Notes: generated by a model from the letters alone, not told the origin. A DNA stretch of 64,000 nt from Streblospio benedicti (GCA_019095985.1 CM032660.1:22473701-22537700); one strand, 5' to 3'; shown: positions 11,639 through 24,359, counted from the stretch's first letter. Program-made: numbers and translations.

Positions 11639-12635
11639 AATGTATCAATTCATCATTTTAGCAATGTATTCACGCGTCTACGACTGCAAGCATGAATTTT
11701 TCACACACTGATAACGTACCTCGTCACACACTCTTTATATAGGTTTATAGTTATTCTTCAAAAACTGGTTGATTGTTATCAAAGAAAATCTATTAGACAC
11801 CTTTGCATAATTAAAATATGGTTAACTTGCATTTGAAAATACTAATAATATATCTAATTTGCCAAAAAGATCACATTTTATTGCATAAGAAATTATCTTG
11901 TTAGATTATTATTCTTTTAAATATTGAGTCACAATGCACCAACACTGTATTGCTAATACACTGATTTTTGCAAAGATTCGTTTATATAACACAGTTACTT
12001 TGAATCCCGCGAAAGGGGCGGGGGCGGGGACAAGCAATTGAACTGAGAGAAAGAAACACACATCAGCTGACACATATCCAATTGGCAAATGAGAAGCCTA
12101 GGATGCGACAGATACTTTAAAGGTGTCGCCTTAACATAGAGTTTTCATAGCTGCTGGGCATTACAAAATGCCATTTCATAGCTGCTGGACAACGAAAAGT
12201 ATGCATTCATAGCTACTTGGGAGGGTGGAACAGGTGGGTCATTCGGGGGGAGCATACCCGTCAGCCGATGTATGGGAGTGTGCTTTGAATGGTTCATATT
12301 TAGAATGTTTTACTGTATGATTTACTACTTGTACATTTAAACAAAATAATGAATTTGTATATATGATCACCCGCCGCCAATTTGATAGAACCATGGGATC
12401 ATTCACACAAATGACATCACCCTGCGGGAGGGGGGGGTGGTGTAGCAAAAGATAAGGGGGGGGCGGCGTTCTAGCATTGGGTGATAGACATATATGTTCA
12501 AACGTATTTATATAATAAGATAATAATTAACAGTGGAATCACACACCAATACCTGTATACACATGGGCGTGAGTGGCGGTGTTCATTTGAAGTTCCTTGA
12601 GTGAGGCACAGTGACTTCCTAGGGTGTGGCTGACT

Positions 12636-12790
12636 CAAACTTAAAAAGTCATGCACAGGAGAATTTCATGTCATATCTACCTTTAATGCCACACAAACAG
12701 TACTAGCTAAGCCATTTATATATATATATACATTTTTATCTATGCGCAGCGTTCCATTCAAGAATCATAACGTCCTTTTTCAGTGGCAAG
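12636..12790 (+). repeat. Dispersed repeat, copy 1
   Basis: Shares GCACAGG(A/T)GAATTTCATGTC, CTNAGCCATTT and TTTTTATCTATG with a second copy at 24360-24500, in the same order and spacing. No ORF, no visible termini; family unknown. Upstream, 11640-12635 shows only low-complexity patches and TTCATAGCTGCTGG-like short repeats at 12143-12220. Confidence 0.6.
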
Positions 12791-13059
12791 GATTATCTTT
12801 TCATATGGTGAAATCATGAGAGCATTGTGACTTAATATTCAAAAGAATAATAATCTTTTTAGAGAAACCTTCATGTAATATATGTCACAGGTTTGCCCAA
12901 GGCAGTTCCCAGGTAGAGAAAAGTAGAATACAAAAGAGCTAATTTAATAACTTTATAACTAATCAAAACGTATATACAGGTTTTATATAGAACATATATA
13001 CATGAATTAAATATTTCAGTGTAACATTCACCATTTACGAATCCCATCTACACATCCAG

Positions 13060-13218
13060 TGTCCTCCAGTGTCATATACGCTTTTCCTTCAGTGTCCTCC
13101 AATATCAAGAATGCTTTTCCCTTCCAATACTTCCACTTCCAATATCAAATATCCTTTCCCCAGTGTCCTCCAATATCAAGAATGCTTTCCACTTCCAATA
13201 CTTCCACTTCCAGTATTT
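13060..13218. repeat. 71-bp tandem repeat, about two units
   Basis: CAGTGTCCTCCAATATCAAG starts at 13090 and again at 13161, each followed by TTCCAATACTTCCACTTCCA. A partial unit precedes. Pyrimidine-rich, no coding evidence. Confidence 0.75.
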
Positions 13219-13407
13219 CTCTGCTTCTTGCTCCTATCGTGGATCTATGTATAATTTACTGTGAACGTTTTATTGTGAACAATGTTTCAGTGTGACCTTC
13301 TCTCCCAAAAAAAAAACTGACTAACTAAAAACAGGCCATCAGGAAAATACATTTTCAAACAAATACTACATTTACATTACAAAAAATTTACAGTACACCT
13401 TGCACCA

Positions 13408-15315
13408 ACTGCCCTGTTTATACTTTGCAAAAAACACGATAATATTTTTACATAAACTGCCCTGTTTATACTTTGCAAAAAACACGATAATACTTTACAT
13501 ATTGTGACAATATCTCCCGTTTTGAGAATAATATTATATATTATTCTTATAATAATACAATATGTAAACCAGCATGTTTATCAATTCAAAATATATAGTC
13601 GATACACACAATGCATATTAACATATACGACTCATAAAATCAGCCCCCACATTAACAGAACCCTTAATTGCTTCTATCCGTATAGAATAACTCTGCAAGA
13701 ACAATGCCCATCTCATAATTCTTGAATTAGCAACCTTGGCACTGCTCAAAAATAGCAATGGCTGATGATCAGTCTGTAAAATAAAACTTTTCCCGTAGAG
13801 ATACAACTGAAATTTTTTTACAGCCCACACTAGGGCAAGACATTCTCGCTCTATAACAGAGTACGCTTTCTCTCGCTTGGACAATCTATTACTAGCAAAT
13901 GATACAGGAAAATACTCATCATCATACTCTTGCATCAAAACTGCACCCACGCCAACATCAGATGCGTCTGTACGCAGCACAAACTGCCGTGACATATCAG
14001 GCAACTTCAACACAGGTTCGCTTGTTATGTGCTGCTTCAATGATACATATGCCCTCTCCTGAGCCTCTCCCCACTTAACCACATTTGACAAACCTTTTTT
14101 TGTCAAATCAATTAAAGGACAAGCTATCGTAGAATAATGTGGTACATAATCTCGGTAGAATCCAGTCAGACCCAAAAATGAGCGAACCTGTTTCTTAGTT
14201 GTTGGTCGCACAGCATTTCTAACCTTATCCACATTATACTCATGTAATCCAATACAGCCTTTGCCTACATGATGTCCCAAGAAATCCACCGTGGCAGCAC
14301 CCAACAAACATTTGGAAGGACGCACATGGAGATTAGCATCTGCGATTCTTTGAAAAACCTCTCGTAGCACTTCTAAATGTTTCTCCCATGTGTCAGTATA
14401 AACCAATATGTCATCAATGTAATTAATTACATTTTCCAGCCCTCCCAACAGCTTTCTCATCATCTTATTAAATGTGGCTCCTGAATTCACCATTCCAAAA
14501 GGAGTTCGTTTGAACACAAAGGTACCCTCAAATGTCACAAATCCCGTCTTCACATCTTCTTCAGCAACTGGAATCTGCCAATATCCTTTTGCTAAATCAA
14601 TTGTTGACAGATACTTCGCTTTACAAATATCAGCGAACAAATCTTGTGCAATAGGTACCGGCTCTGGATCAAATACACCGCACCGATTCAGTTTTTTGTA
14701 GTCGACACACACTCTATCAGATCCATCCTTCTTTTTCACAACTACTACGGGGATGCATACGGTGTATCAGACCTCTCAATAATACCCATATCCAACATTT
14801 CTTTAATTTGCATCTTCAACCCTTCTTTGCAACTATACGGGATCGGATAAGGTTTTGATTTGATTGGTATTGCTGTTGTTAATGGAATCTTATGCTCCAC
14901 TAACCTAGTCAAACCGGGTGTTTCAGTAAAAACGCTTTTGAAATCTGCTGTCGCCTCCCTCAACTGCTGCTTCTGCGTTATATCCAGGTCATTGCTTATC
15001 TTCACATCTGTATAACTTTCTTTACCTCTAGTATAATCGAGTTCCAACAAATCTTCGTCATTTACTGTATCGTCCGACTCAAACATGACTTTCAACAATG
15101 GCAGCACACACAACAAACATTCCTGCTCTATGGTCATCAACTTCACTACGTTCAAAATACTGTTTCAGCAAGTTAGCATGGTATGTCTTTGACTTACCAC
15201 CTACAGTAACCTTATAATCATTCATACCGACCACCTCCTCCACAACATAAGGACCTTTCCACTGCATCAATAGCTTGTTTGTTTCATCTTTGATGATATT
15301 AAAAATGGCTTTCAA
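13408..15315 (-). mobile_element. Fossil Ty3/gypsy-type LTR retrotransposon, Gmr1-like domain order
   Basis: A broken pol region of an LTR retroelement read on the minus strand. In element order it has a GPY/F-type integrase C-terminal segment (WKGPYVV, near 15.1-15.3 kb), then the start of the reverse transcriptase, its catalytic YIDD block (near 14.4 kb) and a following RNase H domain that ends near 13.62 kb. Integrase before reverse transcriptase is the order known for the Gmr1 group. The remains carry a few interruptions and lack gag, protease and the integrase core. A purine-rich tract before TGTCAC near 13509 could mark a 3' LTR edge, with a 48-bp tandem repeat (13408-13503) beyond it. 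No second LTR was found, so age cannot be measured; it is clearly dead and of moderate age. Confidence 0.8.
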
Positions 15316-15992
15316 ATTTTATACAAAACAACAAAACATAAATAATGACTATCACATCAGCAGGCGAATCTTCATAAGTGTAGTATGGCACCTAGTGTTA
15401 ATGTGTGACAGAGCCTTGGAAGAGCTGGGATCAAAATGACTTAAAAAATAAGCCCTAATATTGATCTTTGATTCAATATTGATTTCCACAAATATAGTAC
15501 ACACATTTGTGTCAGGTTTAGTAGAACAGTATTAACTTAAGCCTTTCTGCATAGTACATGTTTTTTTTTGTATGTGAGTTGGCAAGTTAGGACATTAATG
15601 TTGATTTTTTAACTAAAATAAATCATGGATGAAAAGAAAGTTTTAGGTATGTTGAAAATATATTACTTGTAATATTAGATCTAACTAGTTGATCAATAAG
15701 TTATTGAATATTCACAAGGAATCTGTTTAAAATTCTGTAATTAAACTAGTCTTTTAAATTGTAGTGTTTGAGGGTAATGCAGGTTGGTGCCCATATATTT
15801 ACAAGTTATTGTGTTTAATAATTTTTTAATGTATTAAGAATGATTACTTTTCTTATTATATCATTTGCAAATCTATATAAGAACTATATAAGAACTTTAA
15901 CATGTTCTTTTGAAATTCCATCCATCTAGATGAAGTAAGAATATACCAAATACATACGACCATCCAAGCGCCCAGGGCCGTTAAATTGAAAT

Positions 15993-16170
15993 TGACTTCC
16001 TATCTAAGGTCAATACAAGTTTTGTTCCTAAATTCAATATTAAATGAGATAAATGCAATTTTATCATTTTTGACCTTTGACCCGAGTTGACCCCTCCCAA
16101 GTTCCCAAGCTTGATTTTGAACCCTCATACCAACCACTAATCATGCAAAGTTTCATAAATTCTTCCTTAA
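15993..16170 (+). repeat. Direct repeat, copy 1 (TTTTGACC-rich)
   Basis: The segment from TTCCTATCTAAGGTCAATAC to AATCATGCAAAGTT is repeated with high identity at about 16473-16660. Both contain TTTTATCATTTTTGACC and AACCCTCATACCAACCAC. Non-coding, source unknown. The preceding 15316-15990 is AT-rich with nothing recognisable. Confidence 0.8.
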
Positions 16171-16472
16171 AGTGTACGATTGATCGATCTAGGAACGTGC
16201 ATGCAGTAGATAGCATGGGAAGTCAGCTTGCGTACTTTGGGCTAAATATCTTTAATATTGCAATATTTATAATAAAGGAACAACAATAAATGATTCATAA
16301 ATACTTCTTAGAACATGTTCTATGAATATGAATACTAAATGTTACTTTAATGTTCTTTATTTCTGTTAGATACACAAAGATCGTAATTTTCTGAATTTTG
16401 ACCTACTTATTTGACCTAGAAAGAAAGGTCGTAGGTCAAATACAATGTGATATTTGAAATCTACATACCCAA

Positions 16473-16665
16473 GTTCCTATCTAAGGTCAATACAAGTTTT
16501 GTTCCTAAATTCAATATTAAATGAGATAAATGGAATTTTATCATTTTTGACCCCTTTGACCCCTGATTTGACCCCTTTTTAAAGGTCAAAATTCAGGTGG
16601 CTCCCTAAGCTTAATTTGAACCCTCATACCAACCACCAATCATGCAAAGTTACGTAAACTCTTCA
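16473..16665 (+). repeat. Direct repeat, copy 2, running into an assembly gap
   Basis: Second copy of the 15993-16170 segment, with an extra GACCCC stretch. It ends at the gap, so its true end and any further copies are unseen. A repeat at a gap edge often marks a collapsed tandem array. Confidence 0.75.
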
Positions 16666-16765
16666 NNNNNNNNNNNNNNNNNNNNNNNNNNNNNNNNNNN
16701 NNNNNNNNNNNNNNNNNNNNNNNNNNNNNNNNNNNNNNNNNNNNNNNNNNNNNNNNNNNNNNNNN
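16666..16765. other. Assembly gap (100 N)
   Basis: Exactly 100 N. It probably hides upstream exons of the C1q-domain gene, because the first base after it is already coding for that gene. Confidence 0.99.
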
Positions 16766-16767
16766 AG

Positions 16768-19412
16768 GCTGAGGTGAAAGATATAAAGTTTGACAATGAA
16801 TTGCTGAAGTCTCAAGTCACTGATATTGGTAGAAATTGTGATTCATTAGACAGTAAAACGGGTAAGACTTTACTAACTTTTAGACTTCAAGCCTGTATGT
16901 ACGGGTTATTTGTGCCACAGGGTAGTCAAAATACAGCTACAGTGTATGAAGAAAACAACTGTTGAGAGTTTAAGACAGTAATATTCCGAAAATCTCCAAT
17001 CAAATGCATATTGAGTGCTATGAAAGCATTGCACAAGCTAAGGGCTATCAAATGATATAGCATAAGTAGCCATAGCAATATTGGTGGCCAAGTAACAGTG
17101 GCTACAAAACGCAGGGTGCTCAAATTCAAAATTGCTATTGGGGAGCACAATTTGTATAGAGGTAATAGAGAACTGCACTCTTAAGGTTCCTTTTCTTATC
17201 TAAATCTACTGAACCCATTGCCGCTAGTTTAAATTTAACTTTAATGGCTGTTATAGTAAAAATTATGCGGTCTAGACATCAATAATTAATTATGACCAAG
17301 ATGATCAGTTCGATGGTGGAAGCTAAATATGAAGAATATGGCATGAATATGGCATGAATGTGTAACTTATTCTAAGTGCTAAAGCTTTATTGAATTAAAA
17401 ATATTGGTAAATTTAGAAATAGGCTATTGTTAAGTGAGAATGATCTGATACAAGCATATGTGTCACATGTTTTATAAGTAATCATCACATTTACAGAGGC
17501 TTATTTAATAAGAAATGTTTGGAGCTGGCTTTTTGATTGTGATAGATGATTTTTAGATAATATATTTTAAGTATATGTAATAACTGCGATCACTCATAAC
17601 TGCATGTTTATACAGTATATATGTTTTTAATTGTTATATGGGCATAATCTATCTTTTTGATAAATAATTTTATTTTCTATTTCATATCTTTATATTGAAT
17701 GTCAAAATCCCCATTGATTGTGCACTTTCAGGAAATCTGCCATACTATGGGTTCAGTGCATGTGTGGCAACAAGACAAATTCAAAATGGAGCTGCCCTGC
17801 GCCCGGTCAGATTTGACACAAAGTGCTGTTCAACGCTTGTGATGCCTATCACTGGGGAGGAGGTGTCCCTGCATGAAATGTTCTGATGTGATAGTTTGTC
17901 TCGGTTCTGCTGTGATAGGTCCCGGTTCTGTTTGATAGTATACACTAATGGCAAAATCTAAATTCCATTCTAGACCACATTATGAGGAGCTCTTTATATG
18001 TTTAAATTCATCTACATCTATATTTTATATTAGACTATGTGTGTGACACTCAGAGAACAATGGAAAGCGTGAAACATATAATTTCTAAAGTCCCGGTTCT
18101 GGTGTGATCACAATTATTTTGTCCCGGTTCTGTTTGATCCTGTCCCGGTGCTATTGTGATAGTGTACCGGTTCTTTTTGATAGTTTTTGCTGCAAACCAC
18201 TTTATACATTTTGAGCTGATTTTTGAACAGATTCTGCATGACAATGATTTGATATAGTAGCCTATAGTAGCCTTTGTTACGTCCTATTCTATGTTCATAA
18301 AACAAATTAGTGAAAATACTTGCATTTAGGAAGCTACCACATATTATGGTGGGGAGTCAGTGTTATAATTGTTTCTGACAGTCAACAGTCTTCATTGGTG
18401 TGCTGGATTTTGATACTTTCTCGGGTGGACTATTTAGCTGCTGCTTGTCTTTGTCGTGTGGTATTTTAATGGTCATAATGACCTCATCAAACACAATGTC
18501 TTCAATGCCACATGATAAATTTGCTGAAGCAGCATTAAAATGAATTGCTCTGTATCGTTTGGTTTCGCATGCAAGTGACTTTTGTTGTAAGATACAGATC
18601 TCCGTATCATGGTGTTGATTAATGCAATGGCAGATAGTTGAATATGCTGACCCAACCCTCTGATGGAAATAATAACATCTATTTAAATCCTCCTATAAAC
18701 TATAAAGAAGAAGTTCATTAGTAATGAAATGTAATGGAAAATGGAAACAAAAATTAGAATTTATCACAACATAACATGGACATTTGGTCTTTAAATATCA
18801 CACCAGAACCGGAATGAGCCCTTAAAAAATCACAGCAGAACCGGGACACTATAAAAAAGAACCGGGACACTATCCCATTAGAACCGAGACATATTTAAAT
18901 TTATAAAAATCATGCATATCTTTCGAACTCATGTGTGTTGATTAGAACACCTTTCACAAATTATGGGTAATACATCAGTATTACATAGTGAAGTAATTTT
19001 AAGTAAGACAAATGCAAAAAAGATTGATTTTTTTTCATTTGATGGTAAAAATCACTGAATTTCACAATTAAACACACTATACTCCACTGTAAAGGCATTT
19101 ATGATTTTGAAAAATACACAGAGTGATAATCTATCTTTTTCGAACCAATTAAAAAAATTTTTACCATGTATATTGGTGAATATCCATGTAAAACGCCTTG
19201 AAATCAAACTTGTGTGAGTATGCCATGCAGGAAATCGCAACAGAACCGGGACCTATCACAGCAGAACCGAGACAAACTATCACATCAGAACATTTCATAC
19301 AGGGACACCTCCTCCCCAGTGCCTATGATGCAGCAACTGGAAAGTTTGCGTGCCCGATCCCAGGATACTACTGGTTCTTTGGCAATGTAACATTCACATA
19401 TAATACATACTG
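16768..19412 (+). pseudogene. C1q-domain protein gene, coding exon disrupted
   Basis: An exon from the gap edge to 16860 encodes a helical segment (AEVKDIKFDNELLKSQVTDI) with a GTAAGA donor. The next exon begins at 17732 after TTTCAG in the matching phase and opens a globular C1q domain (YYGFSACVATRQIQNGAAL, then LRPVRFDT). The domain continues after an inserted element as DAYDAATGKFACPIPGYYWF and reaches a GTAAGT donor near 19412. Coiled coil plus C1q is the usual plan of secreted invertebrate C1q lectin-like immune proteins; that role is inferred. Two defects: a 1.47-kb transposon inside the exon, and a net one-base frame change near 17820 between RFDT and VLFNACDAYD. The C-terminal half of the domain was not found downstream. 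It is a pseudogene, or this is a disrupted allele. Confidence 0.75.
17850..19321. mobile_element. Non-autonomous TIR DNA transposon inserted in the C1q exon
   Basis: The ends CACTGGGGAGGAGGTGTCCC and its reverse complement are part of a terminal inverted repeat of over 80 bp with very few mismatches. The flanks are CCTAT at 17845-17849 and 19322-19326, a 5-bp duplication. Removing the element and one CCTAT restores the codons GAT GCC TAT GAT GCA of the C1q domain. Inside, TCCCGGTTCTG motifs run one way in the left half (about 17900-17935 and 18090-18180) and the opposite way in the right half (about 18800-18895 and 19235-19275). No transposase ORF. A 5-bp duplication with CACTG ends would fit a Transib/RAG-type family, but this is only a hypothesis. 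High arm identity suggests a recent insertion. Confidence 0.85.
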
Positions 19413-22230
19413 TAAGTAATATGCTTTACAAATTACTTTGCAGTGGTTTTACTGTGGCCCATTGCATTGTTATTAACGTTTTAAGAAGGAGAAACCTTGT
19501 TTCTCAAGTCAGTCAACTCTGAATTTCAGTCACCATGTCGTCATCTACCTTTTCCATATGCCTGGATACAATTGTTCTTCGGTTCGAAAACAAGCAAAGC
19601 TTAGCGAGGTCCACCAGATATTTCTTCCCATACCACGTCACTACATTTTGTGCCCAGGGGCAATAGGTGTATGTCGGTTGGGAAGGATGGACAAACGCGG
19701 CATACGACATTGCGGTGTTTGGTCAGGATCAATCGCCAGGCTTGGTCTTTGCCAGCACATTTTCTGGCCATCTTTTGAGAGAGGTCTGATGCTATTGTGA
19801 AACGGCAAGAAACCAATGAAATGTAAACGATTTTTAAAGCCGAGCTTCACAGAAGTCTCGAGCTTTATAGCCGTCGTAGGCGCTCCATTGTGTTCCCTCT
19901 CCACCGCCAGTAGTATACTATAAGCACATTCCGCTCTGAAATTAGTGCCCAATTTGAATATTTATCAATGGAACGACAATCGCCGATGTTAATGAGCTTG
20001 GCAAACGCCGCAGCCGATCAAAATCAATACGCCAGTACATATGCACGCGTGTGGCTCGTGTGTTTGTTCTTTTCTGTCTATCCGGCATGCATGCAACAAC
20101 TCCGAGTTATATTGCATTGCCAGTCTAAAGATTCGCGGTCGCCAGGTCGAAATGGCAAGTTCAGAATCACAATTGGCGATCACAACTTATTTCATATTGG
20201 CCAGATAGGCGATGTGGATTTTCCTGTCATTTTGGCGATTCAGTGTTGGGTTTCACTCACCCAATATTATGTAATTGTTGCTTTTTCTTTGGCCACCTAA
20301 TCCCGAGTATTCATCGCCATGGGTCAAAAATCTCCATTTTATTATGACCATCTGTCATTTCAAAGCAAATATTTCCGTGAGGCTAGTCCGAATCCAAATG
20401 CATCTTGTTAATCTTTAAAATTACTTTTAACTTAATTTCATTCATTTATTTCTTGTGTACTACTGTTTATGAGCAATTATTGATTCTCAGGTGACACAGC
20501 AAAAGGTTTTGAGATGCTATTTATAATACTCACATAGCGCCTTATCAATACTGGCAGCCAGCCAGCAGCTAAACAGACCATCCCAAACCTCTGTAACTCT
20601 ATTGAGACTTCTTTCTATTTAAAAAAAAACTCTCATTGGACAATATTGGTCAATAATGGAATCAGATAGTATCAGAAGAGGTTGACTCATATCTTTTATT
20701 TTCTAAATGTAATGATTCATTTATTTATTTTGATGAGATCAGGCTAATTGATATTACTTGGAAACACTAAACCCTACGTGTTTCATGAATAACTGTCCTG
20801 TTGAACACGGGACCATTATGTATAATTTCTAATATATATATTTTACTCAAGAAATCTTACATTGCACAATATAACTACATGTGGTTGTAGGTCAGTTAAT
20901 ATGCTTTAGTGCTATAACCATCCTAATGTATCCAATGTAGGGCGAAAGCAGTTTTCTTGACAAATTCTATCAAAATACACTTTTCAAATCACAATGTCCT
21001 GATGTTTTTAGTTTCGCATTTTTTTCCAAAATTAAATTCGTTATTGTTAATTATCCGCAAGGTATACTTTGGTATACTTCAGGATTTGTGTTTTCTAGAT
21101 TTTTATCTATACCACCCATTTTTTACCTGCTTTAAAGCAATTAGTTCTACCATTTTTGCTAAAATGATTCGCCTATATACAGCTGCTGTTAAAGCAGTGT
21201 GTGCGTTTTATAATATCATGTCTTGCAGTGAACATTGAATGAGGGATATCGTAGTGTGTTCTCACTTGCCAACTATTTTTTGTACAATTGAAAATAAGTG
21301 ATTTTTATCAAAAGCTAAATGCATCTTGTTAATGTTTAAAATTACTGTAAAACTAGAATATTTGGCTGCTATTAATTTTCGCAGTTTTCATTCATTTATT
21401 TGTTAGAAAAACAAAATAAGAAATTAATGCTAAAAAACTATTGAAATTTAAAATAAAAATTACTGATCTTTATTGGATGAAAAGCCACAGAATAGCTTCT
21501 TTTGATAATAATTTTCAAAATCTTCCGGGGGGGCATGCCCCCGGACCCCCCTACTTTATGCTTCGCGCCTGCGCCGCTCTCACGCCACGGCTCCATGTTC
21601 ATGTACTCTGGCCACCATCAATATTTCAGAAATGTCTAAGTGGCCATGGCCTCTTCAAAGTGGCCATTGGCCACTAAAAACAGATTGGAATGGCCAAAGT
21701 GTGTCTACTTGATGTTTTCTATGGCAACCTACTTAGAAGCAGTGGTTGCCAGGTTGGCAACTTAGTGAAAAAATAAGCCTTAGAGACTGGTCGCATGTTG
21801 TAGTAATTTCACGCACATTTCATTCAAGAGAGACGTATAACAGCAAGCTCGGCTTTTCAGGAGTCTGACTCCTTTGATTAATAAAAGTAAACTAAGCTCT
21901 TTCTTTTCATTTGTTTCCCATTATAAATCAGATGTTAAACAATATAAGCTGATTTCGAAATAGAACAACATTATCGGGGATTTTTGTCACACTGTCAATG
22001 ACACTGCATAGGCAGATGTGGGGAAAGAGGGGGGGGGGTGGGGATGGGGGTGGGGTGGTGGCAAAGCTATGCATAATGGTAAGGACATTTTTAAGTGTGT
22101 GCCTCTGACTGCGTCGCTTAGCAACTGAAGCGAAAGTTTATATGTATGTATGCATATAAAAGCTTCTCAAATTCAATTTGACATTATACCAGTGTAAGCT
22201 TTTTCTGGATCTGGATCGGGATATGTAATT
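19413..22230. other. Intergenic or intronic DNA, no gene recognised
   Basis: 19500-20330 is less AT-rich and has open frames on both strands up to about 110 codons, but no motif or splice structure I can defend. GCATCTTGTTAAT(C/G)TTTAAAATTAC occurs at 20399 and again near 21320, followed by TTCATTCATTTATTT. GGGGGGGCATGCCCCCGGAC at about 21524 is a palindromic C/G block of the sort found inside dispersed repeats. Confidence 0.5.
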
Positions 22231-22669
22231 CACAAGTAAGCCAGTCTCAGATGAGAAACTGGCCTCCTCTTATGAGGCAACGCGTGAATGGGAGGCCACG
22301 TGGTGTTTGTACATGTACCTCTCCAGAGGCAGGCTACGTAGTCAACTGAGCCTCAGGGGGGGGGGGGGGATCACACTAGCTATAGTTTTCAAACTAGGTG
22401 AGTTATTTTACGTGCAGAGGTGTGGCTCTCCTCTACACGGGACACGCCTTTTAACGAGGCTTCCGAACCTCCGCTTGGCGTCGCTACCGTCTAGTAGTAA
22501 TACTGTACGGTGGCGACGTGCTTCGGTGGAAATCAGCAACTCAGTGACAGACGTACGACGTATCGGTTTTGGCGACACTGTGTCTGCCATGACCGGGCCG
22601 CGAACTTACGACGCAAGCAACTCCTGTTTTCAAGTCGTACGCTCTAACCACTGAGCTACTGAGGACCAC
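22231..22669 (-). repeat. tRNA-derived SINE, near full length
   Basis: On the minus strand it starts with GTAGCTCAGTGGTTAGAGCG, a textbook A box, then ACTTGAAAACAGGAG and AAGTTCGCGGCC in the B-box region. The non-tRNA body includes GTCATGGCAGACACAGTGTC. The tail holds GTACATGTACAAACACC and CATAAGAGGAGGCCAG. Copies of the same family lie at 54190-54610, 54611-54925, 55264-55850 and 5361-5690. The + strand ORFs across it have no meaning. Confidence 0.85.
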
Positions 22670-24359
22670 TTGGACTTGTACACGGTTCCTGGTACTGGTC
22701 GAGGCGCTCACACCGCCTGGGTTCTCGTTGTGTTTTTCCCAATGATACGTAGGCCCACACTACGGTCGTACAGGGCCTCTCCCAAGACTAGATTGACGGC
22801 CCCACACGGGGGGGACTTCGCACTGGTGCTGGTAGCAACGACTTCAGACCGTGGCACACGCCAAGCTGAATATGTATCAAAGAGGGTACTAGATCCAAGA
22901 CACATATGCACGTGGGTCTAGTATTAAACCTTATTAATACGTGAGTATAGTTTGAAAAGGCCCCGAATCTACGAGATTCGGGGGTGTTGGTTCCTACGAT
23001 GTTGTCGCAACAACTTCTCAAGCTAAACTGACGGCTATTCCGTCTTTGATTTGAGAAGTCACATAAAACCGGCTAAAACCAGACAAAACCAGTGTTTGTC
23101 CTGTTTTATCCGGACTGTAGCCTGGCAATGGGACACATCGGGACACATCGGGCGACGTAAAAATACGTCATGAACTACAGGTACGTCAAAATAACGTACC
23201 TATGGAAAGTGCGAGCGTAGGACGTACGGGCCATCACGGTGCGGGGTCAATATTAGGGATTGACTAGCTGATGGAGACAATGCTACAATTGTCCCACCCC
23301 GCACCTCTAACTAGCGTTAGCTCACACCAGTATATCATTTTCATTCCCAAAATATAACTAACGAATAATATCATTAAGAAACTTTGCAAAGTAAAAGTAG
23401 CGTAGGGGGACCTCACTCTCAGTGGCGCACTCAGTGGCACCCACCAAAATGCGGAGTACAGCAGACCTAATTCTGAAAAGGATTAAGAGAATCACTAGGA
23501 TTAAGGTGGTGTGTAGGTAATGTGATGCCTCCAAGTGTGTGGGATGGTTGGTGGTAATGGTAAGCATGCCTGACTACACATATATGAGATTATATGACGG
23601 GTTTGCGTGACATCAGTGACATCATAACTTTGAGTCTACGGGTCTGTGTGGTATAAAGAGGGTGTTAGTTTAAGTCCACGAGTCCAAACCGCAAAATCTT
23701 AATAGGTTAAAAATCTTTTTTGTCCAACAAGCTTTTGACTATGTAAAGTAAACTAACAAAAAACGTTGGCGTTTATTTTAATTTTTGATAAACCCAGTTT
23801 TTAAATAATTGATTAATCAATGATTAGTCAAAAGGCTGTTCAGATATGCAAATTGCACACCATGATTTTTTTACCTTATGAACTTTAAGCTTATTTAAAA
23901 TGCATATTACAGATGCATGCATGTGCATGGTTAATGTGGTCTGACATTTTAGGGTACTCTGTTTTTGCTAATTACTCATCTAACTTTAATGCTAGAAATA
24001 AAAACCACTAGTGAAATTGTTTTTCAAATACACTCAAAATATGTATAAAGAATATGGCAATTTGAACAAATAAAATTTATCAATCTTAGTCCACTAGCCC
24101 GTAGGTAGTCACAAGTTGATGGTGGAAAAGCCATGGCACCAATTTTAACATCTCAAACTAAAATCAGTGCAGGGTTCATAAAACTTGGTATATCTCAATG
24201 GCATTCGACACTCCAATGCACAATCGACCCCTCTATAGTATTATTACTACGAGGCAGTGATACCATAAATTTTCTTTTAATAAATAATCTGAAATTTAGG
24301 TTGAGTACATGACCAGCTCCTAAGAACACAAGCTCAAGTTTGTTCAAAGTTGTGAAACT
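22670..24359. other. No gene recognised
   Basis: CpG-containing sequence to about 23330, with ACGTCA-type palindromes and an inverted pair GGTGCGGGG / CCCCGCACC around 23240-23310. AT-rich DNA follows. Short ORFs only. Confidence 0.5.

Noticed and set aside
11374-11695. Two frames reading Gly-Pro-Thr-His-Trp repeats, and a CRISPR-like appearance
   Set aside because: A 16-bp minisatellite with no unique spacers; open in several frames by chance.
19558-20300. Frames up to 110 codons on both strands near the C1q gene
   Set aside because: Examined as the missing C1q C-terminal exon; none shows C1q motifs or fitting splice sites.
22307-22921. Plus-strand frames of 83-115 codons
   Set aside because: The first is antisense to a tRNA-derived SINE; the rest have no support.
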